Assembly: GCA_964472715.1 (NCBI GenBank)
Contig: CAYYMT010000085.1
Span: 1-16,823 of the forward strand
Origin: JAFGTP01 sp964472715
GTDB lineage: Bacteria; Fidelibacterota; UBA2242; JAFGTP01
Length of the DNA stretch: 16,823 nt
Direction of reading: 5' to 3'
This document shows positions 1 through 6,560 of this stretch, in pieces (positions within the stretch are counted from its first letter, which is position 1; each line of letters starts with the position of its first letter). The notes under the pieces are model-generated. The model was given only the letters and a program-made list of their open reading frames with translations, ran no database searches and had not been told where the DNA came from. Both the position numbers and the translations under genes were made by a program.

Positions 1-16
1 CAAATAAGAGGAATAA

Positions 17-175
17 ATGAGTAAATTATCCATTGTCAGCGAATTTTTCGAATTTCTGAAAGAGCATAAAAAGTTCTGGATGATCCCTATTGTCATCATT
101 TTACTGGTGCTGGGATTATTGGTTGTGTTGGGGCAGGGAAGCGCGCTGGCGCCGTTTATTTATACGATTTTTTAA
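17..175 (+). CDS. DUF5989-type small membrane protein
   Basis: This short gene encodes 52 residues, from an ATG preceded by the purine-rich stretch AAGAGG about 6 bases upstream. The protein starts MSKLSIVSEFFEFLKEHKKF, an amphipathic positively charged segment. One hydrophobic helix follows (about residues 21-41), then a GQGSALAPFIYTIF tail. This matches my memory of the DUF5989 family: about 50 residues, one membrane helix and a conserved GQGSA-APFIY end. As I recall, such peptides are often encoded beside carbamoyltransferases and SGNH hydrolases. The SGNH gene is immediately downstream; anything upstream is outside the window. The molecular role is unknown. A weak terminator-like hairpin follows the stop, so it may be the last gene of an upstream operon. 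Family assignment is fairly confident; function is not assigned. Confidence 0.85.
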   Translation: MSKLSIVSEFFEFLKEHKKFWMIPIVIILLVLGLLVVLGQGSALAPFIYTIF

Positions 176-180
176 ATATG

Positions 181-201
181 CGGACTTTTAGTCTGTTTTT
201 T
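181..201 (+). terminator. weak intrinsic terminator or attenuator after the DUF5989 gene
   Basis: CGGACT and AGTCTG can pair (one G-U) around a TTT loop, and six T residues follow directly. The hairpin starts 5 bases after the DUF5989 stop codon. The stem is only 6 bp, so termination may be partial, leaving read-through into the SGNH gene. Confidence 0.4.
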
Positions 202-216
202 AGGATAACTGTAAGT

Positions 217-232
217 GACAATTCGAATTGTC
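217..232. promoter_or_regulatory. perfect 16-bp palindrome, operator candidate
   Basis: GACAATTCGAATTGTC is a perfect inverted repeat with no spacer and a central CG. It lies between the hairpin at 181-201 and the start of the SGNH gene at 279. No T-tract follows it, so it is more likely a protein-binding site than a terminator. The regulator is unknown. Confidence 0.35.
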
Positions 233-278
233 GCCACCATTGAGATGAGATTTTCTTGATTTATTGGGCAAAATTATT

Positions 279-2114
279 ATGAAAAAAGAAACAAAATTTA
301 AAATCCTGGCTGTCCTACTGCCATTTCTATTATTGATATTTTTGGAACTGGTTTTCAGAATCTTTAATCTTTTTCCACAGGTTCCCTTATTTATTGAGGA
401 TGAAGAACAAAATCTGGTGATGATCAATTCCCGCATTGGCGAGCGGTATTTTGATAAACGGAAAGTGCCGGTACCGAACCTCTATCCACAAACTTTTACT
501 TATGAAAAATCGCCCAAAACCTTTCGCATATTTTGTTTGGGCGGTTCTACCACTGCCGGATTTCCCTATGAAATGACCGTACCCTTTCCACAGCAACTGA
601 AATTCATGCTTCAGGAAAATCAACCCGACAAAAATTTTGAAGTGATTAATCTTGGACTGTCCGCGATCAACAGTTTTACGGTGCTGGATTGGCTTCCCGA
701 GATTCTCGGCCATGATCCTGATTTGGTATTGATTTATATGGGGCACAATGAATTTTATGGCGCTTATGGCACCGGCTCCAATATTTCCCTGGGAAATAAT
801 GGCGGTTTTTCGCGCTTCATGCTGAAAATGCAAAAAGTCCGCATCTTTCAGGCCATGAAAACACTGGTCAATAGTTTTGCACCTCAACAACCTGCTGTCA
901 CTGACGCAACGCTGATGGAAAAGATAACCGACAGCCGCAATATTCCGCCGGATTCGGAACTGCGGCAGATCACCTATCAGAACTATGCTGATAATCTTGA
1001 TATTATTTTAAAAAAATTAGACAAACAGAACATTCCGGTGATCATGAGTAATTTAGTCAGCAATCTCGGGGATCAGCCGCCTTTAGGCAAAGAGGGGAGA
1101 TTGGCTGATGAATCAATGACCGCGCTGGATTATTATCAAAAGGGGATAACGGAAAAAGATTCCATGGCGGCCTATGAATATTTTGTAAAAGCCCGGAACC
1201 GTGATGAAATACCTTTCCGTGCACCTTCTGAAATCAATTCGGTCATCAAAAATAAGTCAAAGGAATTTGATGTTGGAATAATTGATATGCAGAACGCATT
1301 CAGAAACAATTCCAACGAAGCAATTCCCGGTGACAAATTATTCTGTGACCATCTGCACCCTAATCCGGTTGGCTATTATCTGATGGCGACGCAATTCCTG
1401 AAGAAGATTTACGAAAAAGATATGCTCGATAAAAAATCATCGGTTGATGACGAATTAACACCAAAATATGTCACCCAACTGGACTGGGAGATTGGCGGAT
1501 TGCGCGTATTCAAACTGGAACAGAAATGGCCTTTTTTCAGTCAGGAAACAGACTATTCCGGACGAAGTGATCCTAACAGAAACCCGGCTGTAAAAATTGC
1601 GGAAGATTTTTTATTCAATCATCACATCTGGGGAAAAGCCCATAGCGATATGGCTGATCATTATATTGATGTGGATAATCATCAGAGGGCCTGTAGAGAG
1701 TTCCAGGCAATTTTAGCGATGTTTCCCGAAAAATTACCTTACTATCGAAAATTAGTCGATTGTGCGAAAGAAATAAAAAGTTGGCAAATAGTAGAACGAT
1801 ATAGCGAAAAAGCACTGATACGGACTGATGTAAAAGGGAAATTTTATTATGACTTAGCCGTTGCTCAGTACCGTACCGGAAAATCCGACATTGCCATGAA
1901 AAATTTTCAGAAAGCCCTGCAAACTCAGCAATTAGATCGCCAGGAAATTGCTTTTACTCATTTTTATCAGGCCTTGATTTTAGCAGAAAAAGAGCAATAT
2001 GAAGCCGCGTATGATATGTTAGAAGTTGTCATACTGGAAATGCCGGGCTTGCAAACAGCGAAAAAGTTTTTAGGAGAAATCGAAAAGAAATTACTGGAAC
2101 AGGAATCAAAATGA
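279..2114 (+). CDS. membrane-anchored SGNH/GDSL hydrolase with C-terminal TPR-like region
   Basis: The protein has 611 residues from the ATG at 279. An in-frame TTG at 264 would add five residues but has no better ribosome binding site, and the ATG gives a typical K-rich start followed by a membrane anchor (about residues 9-31). The SGNH hydrolase domain spans roughly residues 80-375. Block I is CLGGSTTAG with nucleophile Ser90, the glycine block is NLGLSAIN (about 124-131), block III is GHNEF (155-159), and block V is DHLH with Asp357 and His360. Residues from about 455 to the end are helical repeats of TPR character. Members of this superfamily are esterases, lipases or polysaccharide O-acetyl esterases; the substrate here cannot be read from sequence. 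The anchor places the catalytic domain outside the inner membrane. The stop codon overlaps the start of the next gene (ATGA), which implies translational coupling. Confidence 0.85.
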   Translation: MKKETKFKILAVLLPFLLLIFLELVFRIFNLFPQVPLFIEDEEQNLVMINSRIGERYFDKRKVPVPNLYPQTFTYEKSPKTFRIFCLGGSTTAGFPYEMTVPFPQQLKFMLQENQPDKNFEVINLGLSAINSFTVLDWLPEILGHDPDLVLIYMGHNEFYGAYGTGSNISLGNNGGFSRFMLKMQKVRIFQAMKTLVNSFAPQQPAVTDATLMEKITDSRNIPPDSELRQITYQNYADNLDIILKKLDKQNIPVIMSNLVSNLGDQPPLGKEGRLADESMTALDYYQKGITEKDSMAAYEYFVKARNRDEIPFRAPSEINSVIKNKSKEFDVGIIDMQNAFRNNSNEAIPGDKLFCDHLHPNPVGYYLMATQFLKKIYEKDMLDKKSSVDDELTPKYVTQLDWEIGGLRVFKLEQKWPFFSQETDYSGRSDPNRNPAVKIAEDFLFNHHIWGKAHSDMADHYIDVDNHQRACREFQAILAMFPEKLPYYRKLVDCAKEIKSWQIVERYSEKALIRTDVKGKFYYDLAVAQYRTGKSDIAMKNFQKALQTQQLDRQEIAFTHFYQALILAEKEQYEAAYDMLEVVILEMPGLQTAKKFLGEIEKKLLEQESK

Positions 2115-3454
2115 AGAGCATAATTCTAATGTTTTATTTTCTAATTTTAATCGGTCTAAACGCATGTACGGATAAATCCGAAATACTTAAAGACCCTAAT
2201 CTTGAATATCAAAAATATACTCCAATATCCACAGATATAGTAATCAGTCGCGCAGACTACGCTGAAAAATTCCAGGGTTTCTGGCTGGGACAATGTATCG
2301 CCAACTGGACCGGCCTGATCACAGAGATGGATAAAATCGGTGGTGACGGTAAGGATAGCAAAGCCGCCGGGTTTTACACCCGTGAAAATTGGGGCGGCCC
2401 GGATGAACCTAATCTTTGGGGCGGTAGCGGATTATCAGATACTATCGAATTTCTGTTTGCTGATGCGGACAGTATTTGGGGGGCAGATGATGATACGGAT
2501 ATCGAGTATATGTATCAGCATTTGTTATACACAAACCAAACTGCCATTTTAACACCAGAACAAATTCGTAACGGGTGGCTGAAACATATTAAAAAGGAAG
2601 AAGAAAATTATTTGTGGGTGTCCAATCAACAGGCTTTTGACCTGATGCAAAAAGGAATATTGCCGCCGGAAACCAGCAATCCTGATTTGAATCCTCATTA
2701 CGAAATGATTGATGCCCAGTTGACTACGGAAATTTTTGGGTTATTTGCACCGACACGACCGGATTTTGCCCTAAAGATGGCTGATCTGCCCATTCATACA
2801 ACTGCCAGGGAAAATGCCGCCTGGATTTCTGAATTCTATGTGATTATGCATTCACTGGCATCGGTAGTAGAAAATGATTTACCGATGAAAGAAAAATTAC
2901 AATGGATGGCGTCGGAAGCAAGATTGCATCTGCCGGAAGATTCCTATTCCGCAAAGATGTATGATTTTGTAAAATCGCAGTACGAATCAGGCGTGTCCTG
3001 GGAAGAAACCCGGGATGCATTGCATGATAAGTACCAGGTCAGACAGGAAGATGGCTATGAGTGGTCAACAAAAGATGAAGTTTGCAATGGCTGTTTTGCG
3101 GCTGGGATCAACTTTAGCGCTTCCATCATCAGTTTACTTTATGGCGAAGGTGATCTTAAAGAAACTATTAAAATTGGCGTTCTCTGCGGCTGGGATTCCG
3201 ATAATCCCACAGCTACCTGGGGCGGACTGATTGGTTTCATGATTGGGAAATCCGGTGTGGAAGAGGCCTTTGGACGGAAATTCTCCGATAAATTCAATAT
3301 TCATCGAACACGTATCAATTTTCCCAATGATGGTATTGATACGTTTGATAATATGGCTAAAATCGGCGTGTTTATCATTGATCGAGTTGTGCAGGAGGAA
3401 CTTGGTGGTGGGATTGATTTGAAGAGGAATGTGTGGTATATACCAAAAAATTAA
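2111..3454 (+). CDS. ADP-ribosylglycohydrolase-family lipoprotein
   Basis: The gene encodes 447 residues and starts within the stop of the SGNH gene (ATGA), with AGGA 6 bases upstream. The N-terminus has a hydrophobic signal ending in the lipobox LNAC, with Cys19 as the predicted lipidated residue. The body matches the ADP-ribosylglycohydrolase fold (DraG/ARH type). FWLGQCIANWTG (57-68) is the first helix motif, and the acidic cluster DDDTD (126-130) and CGWDSDNPTATWGG (359-372) correspond to the two magnesium-binding motifs. Classical members remove ADP-ribose from proteins in the cytoplasm. A lipoprotein version cannot easily do this, so its substrate is probably another glycoside or glycosidic bond outside the cytoplasm. 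The family call is firm; the reaction is not established. The coupling to the SGNH hydrolase suggests a shared surface or envelope substrate. Confidence 0.85.
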   Translation: MKSIILMFYFLILIGLNACTDKSEILKDPNLEYQKYTPISTDIVISRADYAEKFQGFWLGQCIANWTGLITEMDKIGGDGKDSKAAGFYTRENWGGPDEPNLWGGSGLSDTIEFLFADADSIWGADDDTDIEYMYQHLLYTNQTAILTPEQIRNGWLKHIKKEEENYLWVSNQQAFDLMQKGILPPETSNPDLNPHYEMIDAQLTTEIFGLFAPTRPDFALKMADLPIHTTARENAAWISEFYVIMHSLASVVENDLPMKEKLQWMASEARLHLPEDSYSAKMYDFVKSQYESGVSWEETRDALHDKYQVRQEDGYEWSTKDEVCNGCFAAGINFSASIISLLYGEGDLKETIKIGVLCGWDSDNPTATWGGLIGFMIGKSGVEEAFGRKFSDKFNIHRTRINFPNDGIDTFDNMAKIGVFIIDRVVQEELGGGIDLKRNVWYIPKN

Positions 3455-3462
3455 AAAAACTC

Positions 3463-3491
3463 TTGAAAGTACTTTTAAAAATATTTACATT
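3463..3491 (+). promoter_or_regulatory. putative promoter and autoregulatory palindrome of the toxin-antitoxin pair
   Basis: A -35-like TTGAAA (3463-3468) is followed after 17 bases by TACATT (3486-3491), a 4/6 match to the -10 hexamer. The -35 is embedded in TTGAAAGTACTTTTAA (3463-3478), an inverted repeat with a single mismatched pair and the perfect core AAAGTACTTT. An operator overlapping the promoter is what an autoregulated toxin-antitoxin operon would be expected to have. Prediction only. Confidence 0.3.
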
Positions 3492-3516
3492 AGTATTATT
3501 TTGAAAGGACGGTGTT

Positions 3517-3663
3517 ATGAAAACAATCAATGCCAATGAAATAAAAAAAAGAGGAATTAGTGTCGTTGACAACATTCTGGAATCTCAGGAGCCGGTACAG
3601 GTTATTCATCGCAGTAAAATCAAATACGTTATTCTGAAAAAAGATAATTATGATGATCTGGTT
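3517..3663 (+). CDS. Phd/YefM-like antitoxin, 3' end lost in assembly gap
   Basis: The start ATG has a good ribosome binding site (AAAGGA, 7 bases upstream). Forty-nine residues are visible before the N run. They begin MKTINANEIKKRGISVVDNI and continue with a segment rich in beta-type residues (VQVIHRSKIKYVILKKDNYDDL). This pattern, an ANEIK-type first helix followed by R-x-K-KYVI-x-K-x-DYDxL, is typical of the prevent-host-death (Phd/YefM) DNA-binding antitoxin fold. Such proteins bind and neutralise a toxin and repress their own operon. About 25-40 C-terminal residues, normally the toxin-binding part, should lie in the gap. Reading through the Ns into the following bases in this frame gives a meaningless tail, so the true gap is not 100 bases or the frames differ. 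The partner appears to be the PemK/MazF-like gene downstream. Confidence 0.7.
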
Positions 3664-3763
3664 NNNNNNNNNNNNNNNNNNNNNNNNNNNNNNNNNNNNN
3701 NNNNNNNNNNNNNNNNNNNNNNNNNNNNNNNNNNNNNNNNNNNNNNNNNNNNNNNNNNNNNNN
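3664..3763. other. assembly gap (100 N placeholder)
   Basis: There are exactly 100 N here, the same length as the gap at 15053-15152, so the size is a convention and not a measurement. The missing antitoxin C-terminus plus the missing toxin N-terminus would need roughly 130 bases or more if the two genes are adjacent. Confidence 0.95.
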
Positions 3764-4049
3764 CAAAGTCCGGCCGGCCCTTTGTCTCACCTCAGTTGTT
3801 GGTCAATATGAAGAGGTGGTTATCGCATTCATTTCCAGTAAAATCCGTAAGAAATCGCTCAACAGTGATATTATTATTTCTAAAGAATCTCAGGATTGGG
3901 TTGGAACCGGTCTGAGTGTTGATTCTATAATTCGGTTACATAAAATTGTGACAATTTCCAAAAGCATCATTAAACGGAAACTGGGGGAAATAAATGTCAA
4001 TACTGAAATGTTGGTGAAGAGAAAGTTGTTGGATCTGTTTATTTCATGA
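3764..4049 (+). CDS. PemK/MazF-family toxin, 5' end lost in assembly gap
   Basis: In the frame starting AAA at 3765, the sequence reads KVRPALCLTSVVGQYEEVVI and then AFISSKI, and ends with GLSVDSIIRLHKIVTISKSI and IKRKLGEIN before a TGA at 4047-4049. The RPAL strand, the AFISS strand and the S-V-IRL-KI-T-SKS--KRKLG C-terminal block are hallmarks of PemK/MazF endoribonuclease toxins, which cut mRNA in the cytoplasm. Ninety-four residues remain; the family is usually about 110-120, so roughly 20-25 N-terminal residues with the start codon are in the gap. An ATG at 3816 in the same frame would drop the conserved RPAL strand and is not the true start. The upstream Phd/YefM-like gene is the likely antitoxin. 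The gene looks intact apart from the gap. Confidence 0.8.
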
Positions 4050-4079
4050 AATTTACAAATAATTATGCGGTGTAAATAA

Positions 4080-4112
4080 AAAAGCCCCTCGATTTTTGTA
4101 AATGAGGGACTT
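4080..4112 (-). terminator. intrinsic terminator of the M13 peptidase gene, possibly bidirectional
   Basis: AAAGCCCCTC (4080-4089) pairs with GAGGGACTTT (4103-4112) with one mismatch. Read on the minus strand, the stem is followed by CTTTTTTATTT, a good U-tract. It lies about 28 bases after the peptidase stop and about 30 after the toxin stop. The T-tract is weaker on the plus strand but could also stop toxin transcripts. Confidence 0.75.
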
Positions 4113-4139
4113 TATAAATAATAATATATTTACTGAAGA

Positions 4140-6215
4140 TTACCAGATTCTGGCGCGATCCTCAGGTGCTAAATATAAAGCATCGCTTTCACTGATATCA
4201 AAGGCTTCATAAAAAGCATCGATATTTCGTACCGTTCCATTGGCGCGTAAAAATCCCGGCGGATGGGGATCGGTTTGCACTTTGGAAGCTAGGTATTCAT
4301 CCCGAAGTTTGGTTCGCCATACCTGTGCAAAGCCCAGAAAAAATCGTTGTCTGGGTGTGAAGCCGTCGATTGTTTCTGAGGGGTTTTCCGCAAGTTCTTT
4401 TTGCAGAGCATGATAAGCAAGGGTAATACCGCCCAGATCCGCGATGTTTTCACCGGCGCAAAGTTCGGTATTCAAGCGCAATGAATCAAGAATCGGATAT
4501 TCCCTGTATTGGGCTAGCAGCACTTCAGCACGTTTATTAAACCGTTCTGAATCTTCATCTGTCCACCACATTTCCAGGTTGCCATTGGCAGCGAATTTAC
4601 GGCCCTGATCATCGAAACCGTGGGTCATTTCATGGCCAATCACAGCGCCAATCGCACCGTAGTTAATGGGCGCATCTGCCTGCATATTAAAGAAGGGAGG
4701 CTGTAAAATCGCGGCCGGAAAAACAATTTCATTGCTGGTTGGGCTATAATAGGCATTGACGGTTTGTGGAAACATGTGCCACTTTTTGGGGTCTTTGGGT
4801 TTATTGATTTCTGACAGACCGTCATCAAAATTGAAGCGTCGTACACGACGGATATTATCAAAATAGGAATCCTTTTTGATTTCCAGATCGGAATAATCTC
4901 TCCATTCATCGGGATAGCCGATTTTGACACCAAAGGATTCCAACTTTACAAGGGCTTTTTCCTTTGTTTCATCACTCATCCAGTCAACCTCTTTAATCCG
5001 TTCCCGATAAGAATCTTTGAGGTTGGTCACCAGGCGCATCATACGGGCTTTGGCTTCGGGCGGGAAATATTTCTGCACATAAATTTTTCCCACGAGTTCC
5101 CCAAGAGAGCCATTGACCACATTGGAAACCTGTTTCCAGCGCGGTGACATTTCTGTCTGACCATTGAGAAATTTATTGTAAAATTCAAAATCATGGGTGA
5201 CAAAATCTTCACTAAGATAGTTGGCCGAAGAATTGATCAGTTCCCATTTCAAGTAGAGTTTCCAATCATCCACCGGAATCTCGGTGATCATATCAGATAC
5301 TTCGCTGAAAAATTTATTAGGAAATACATTGACCGTTCCCGGATCATCCAGACCGATACCTGCAAAGAATTTTTGCCAGTTGTAGGCCGGACATATTTCA
5401 CTGTCGAATTTTTTTACATCCATCTTATTCAGCAGTACACGGGGATTGCGCATTTCGGCGCGGGCCAGGGAAACTTCAGCAAGTCGGGTTTCAATTGCCA
5501 TAATAGTTTTTGCTGCCGCTTTGGCATCTTCCTCACTATAATTAATCAATTGAAACATTTTGGTCATGTGCTTCAGATATTCTTTGCGGATTTTTGGTGC
5601 CCGTCCGGTTTCTTCCAGATAGTAATCTTTGTCCGGCAGGCCTAATCCGCCCTGAGTTACCCAGGTAATGATCATTTTACTGTTTTCCAAATCATCAGAG
5701 CCACCAAAACCAAATAAGGGTGAATAGCCGTCTTTGTACATTTCCGCAATTTTGGCTTCCACCTCCTGCTGTGTCTGCATTGCATCAATTGATTTCAGAT
5801 CTTTTTTGATCGGATTGAAGCTCAGTTGATTGATTGTTTCCGTATCCATGCCCATGATATAGAGATCACCAATTTTTTGCATGGGTGTACCTGAGGGGGC
5901 TTCGGTTGATTTTGCTTTTTCAAACACCTTTTTGAGGCGCTGTTTATTTTCTTCTCTCAGTTCGATGAAACTGCCCCAGCGTGGATAATCACCTGGAATT
6001 TCTGTGTTTTTGAGCCAGGTTCCATTGACATATTTGAAAAAATCGTCACCGGGTTTTACGGATGCATCCATGGTGCTGAGATCAAATCCGTTTTCATAGG
6101 AAATTGTTGTTGATGGTTTCGTGGTACGGCTGTTCTCAACCTTTTGTGGTTTTTGAGTACAACCCACCAGGAAAACAATCAGTAAAAGGGTTGCAATAAT
6201 TGCGTCTTTTCTCAT
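4140..6215 (-). CDS. M13-family (neprilysin/PepO-like) zinc metallopeptidase lipoprotein
   Basis: The protein has 691 residues, close to the usual M13 length. The N-terminal signal ends in the lipobox FLVGC, with Cys19 lipidated. The catalytic domain shows VIGHEMTHGFDDQGR with zinc ligands His528 and His532 and catalytic Glu529. GENIADLGG follows about 60 residues later with the third ligand Glu589 and Asp593. The spacing agrees with neprilysin. NAYYSPTSNEIVFPAAILQP, just before the HEMTH motif, is the conserved substrate-binding strand. The C-terminus ends ARIW, the usual aromatic end of the family. These enzymes cut oligopeptides of up to a few kilodaltons, and this one probably acts in the periplasm or on the outer membrane. 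The start is supported by AGGAGAGAAGG just upstream. It is a single-gene unit on the minus strand, convergent with the toxin gene. Confidence 0.95.
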   Translation of the reverse strand: MRKDAIIATLLLIVFLVGCTQKPQKVENSRTTKPSTTISYENGFDLSTMDASVKPGDDFFKYVNGTWLKNTEIPGDYPRWGSFIELREENKQRLKKVFEKAKSTEAPSGTPMQKIGDLYIMGMDTETINQLSFNPIKKDLKSIDAMQTQQEVEAKIAEMYKDGYSPLFGFGGSDDLENSKMIITWVTQGGLGLPDKDYYLEETGRAPKIRKEYLKHMTKMFQLINYSEEDAKAAAKTIMAIETRLAEVSLARAEMRNPRVLLNKMDVKKFDSEICPAYNWQKFFAGIGLDDPGTVNVFPNKFFSEVSDMITEIPVDDWKLYLKWELINSSANYLSEDFVTHDFEFYNKFLNGQTEMSPRWKQVSNVVNGSLGELVGKIYVQKYFPPEAKARMMRLVTNLKDSYRERIKEVDWMSDETKEKALVKLESFGVKIGYPDEWRDYSDLEIKKDSYFDNIRRVRRFNFDDGLSEINKPKDPKKWHMFPQTVNAYYSPTSNEIVFPAAILQPPFFNMQADAPINYGAIGAVIGHEMTHGFDDQGRKFAANGNLEMWWTDEDSERFNKRAEVLLAQYREYPILDSLRLNTELCAGENIADLGGITLAYHALQKELAENPSETIDGFTPRQRFFLGFAQVWRTKLRDEYLASKVQTDPHPPGFLRANGTVRNIDAFYEAFDISESDALYLAPEDRARIW

Positions 6216-6560
6216 CCTTCTCTCCTTTTTTTAATGAGGGTTTTATATTGGATATTCAGGTTTTTTTTAAATAATAATTGTTGTTGATTGTTTAAATTCA
6301 TCAAAGTTTGGATTTGTTTTTTGATTTATACCTGTATCATCTATTAATTGCGGGCAGTTTCAAAATATTCGATCCAATTAACTTAAAAAAATGCCTTCAA
6401 ATTTAAATAAATTTATATGCCTCCTCCATCAGAAAGTTATGAAAACAAAATAATCCGAATGAATAGCATTATTTCGGGCTAAAAAAAATAAAGGGCAACA
6501 AGATGTTTGATGCCCTTTAGGATTATGAGATTGTTTTGCCAATCTTTGAATTCAGGAATA
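6216..6560. other. intergenic region between the M13 peptidase and guaB
   Basis: These 345 bases hold the ribosome binding site of the peptidase (AGGAGAGAAGG on the minus strand), the guaB terminator at 6480-6518, and otherwise AT-rich sequence. A TAAATTTG (minus strand, 6405-6398) fits the Bacteroidota -7 element, but no TTG lies at the right distance and it is about 180 bases from the ATG. A weak inverted repeat, CCGAA (6455-6459) with TTCGG (6473-6477), is also present. I see no gene here. Confidence 0.6.
6480..6518 (-). terminator. intrinsic terminator of the hutH-guaB operon
   Basis: On the minus strand AAAGGGCA (6518-6511) and TGCCCTTT (6497-6490) form a perfect 8-bp stem with a 13-base loop. 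ATTTTTTTT follows. It lies 43 bases after the guaB stop codon and is the clearest terminator in the window. Confidence 0.9.

Noticed and set aside
264..278. TTG start of the SGNH hydrolase at 264
   Set aside because: It adds only five residues and has no ribosome binding site at a usual distance; the ATG at 279 gives the normal K-rich start before the membrane anchor.
3517..3915. A single 132-residue open frame running from the antitoxin through the N run
   Set aside because: The part after the gap has no family resemblance in this frame, while the frame starting at 3765 gives a clear PemK/MazF C-terminus. The fusion is an artefact of treating Ns as coding.
5193..5645. A 150-residue open frame on the plus strand inside the M13 peptidase gene
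   Set aside because: It is antisense to a well-conserved gene, has no recognisable domain and no ribosome binding site; it is a shadow frame.
6398..6405. TAAATTTG on the minus strand as a promoter of the M13 peptidase
   Set aside because: No TTG lies about 20 bases upstream and the distance to the ATG is about 180 bases; the match is probably chance in AT-rich DNA.
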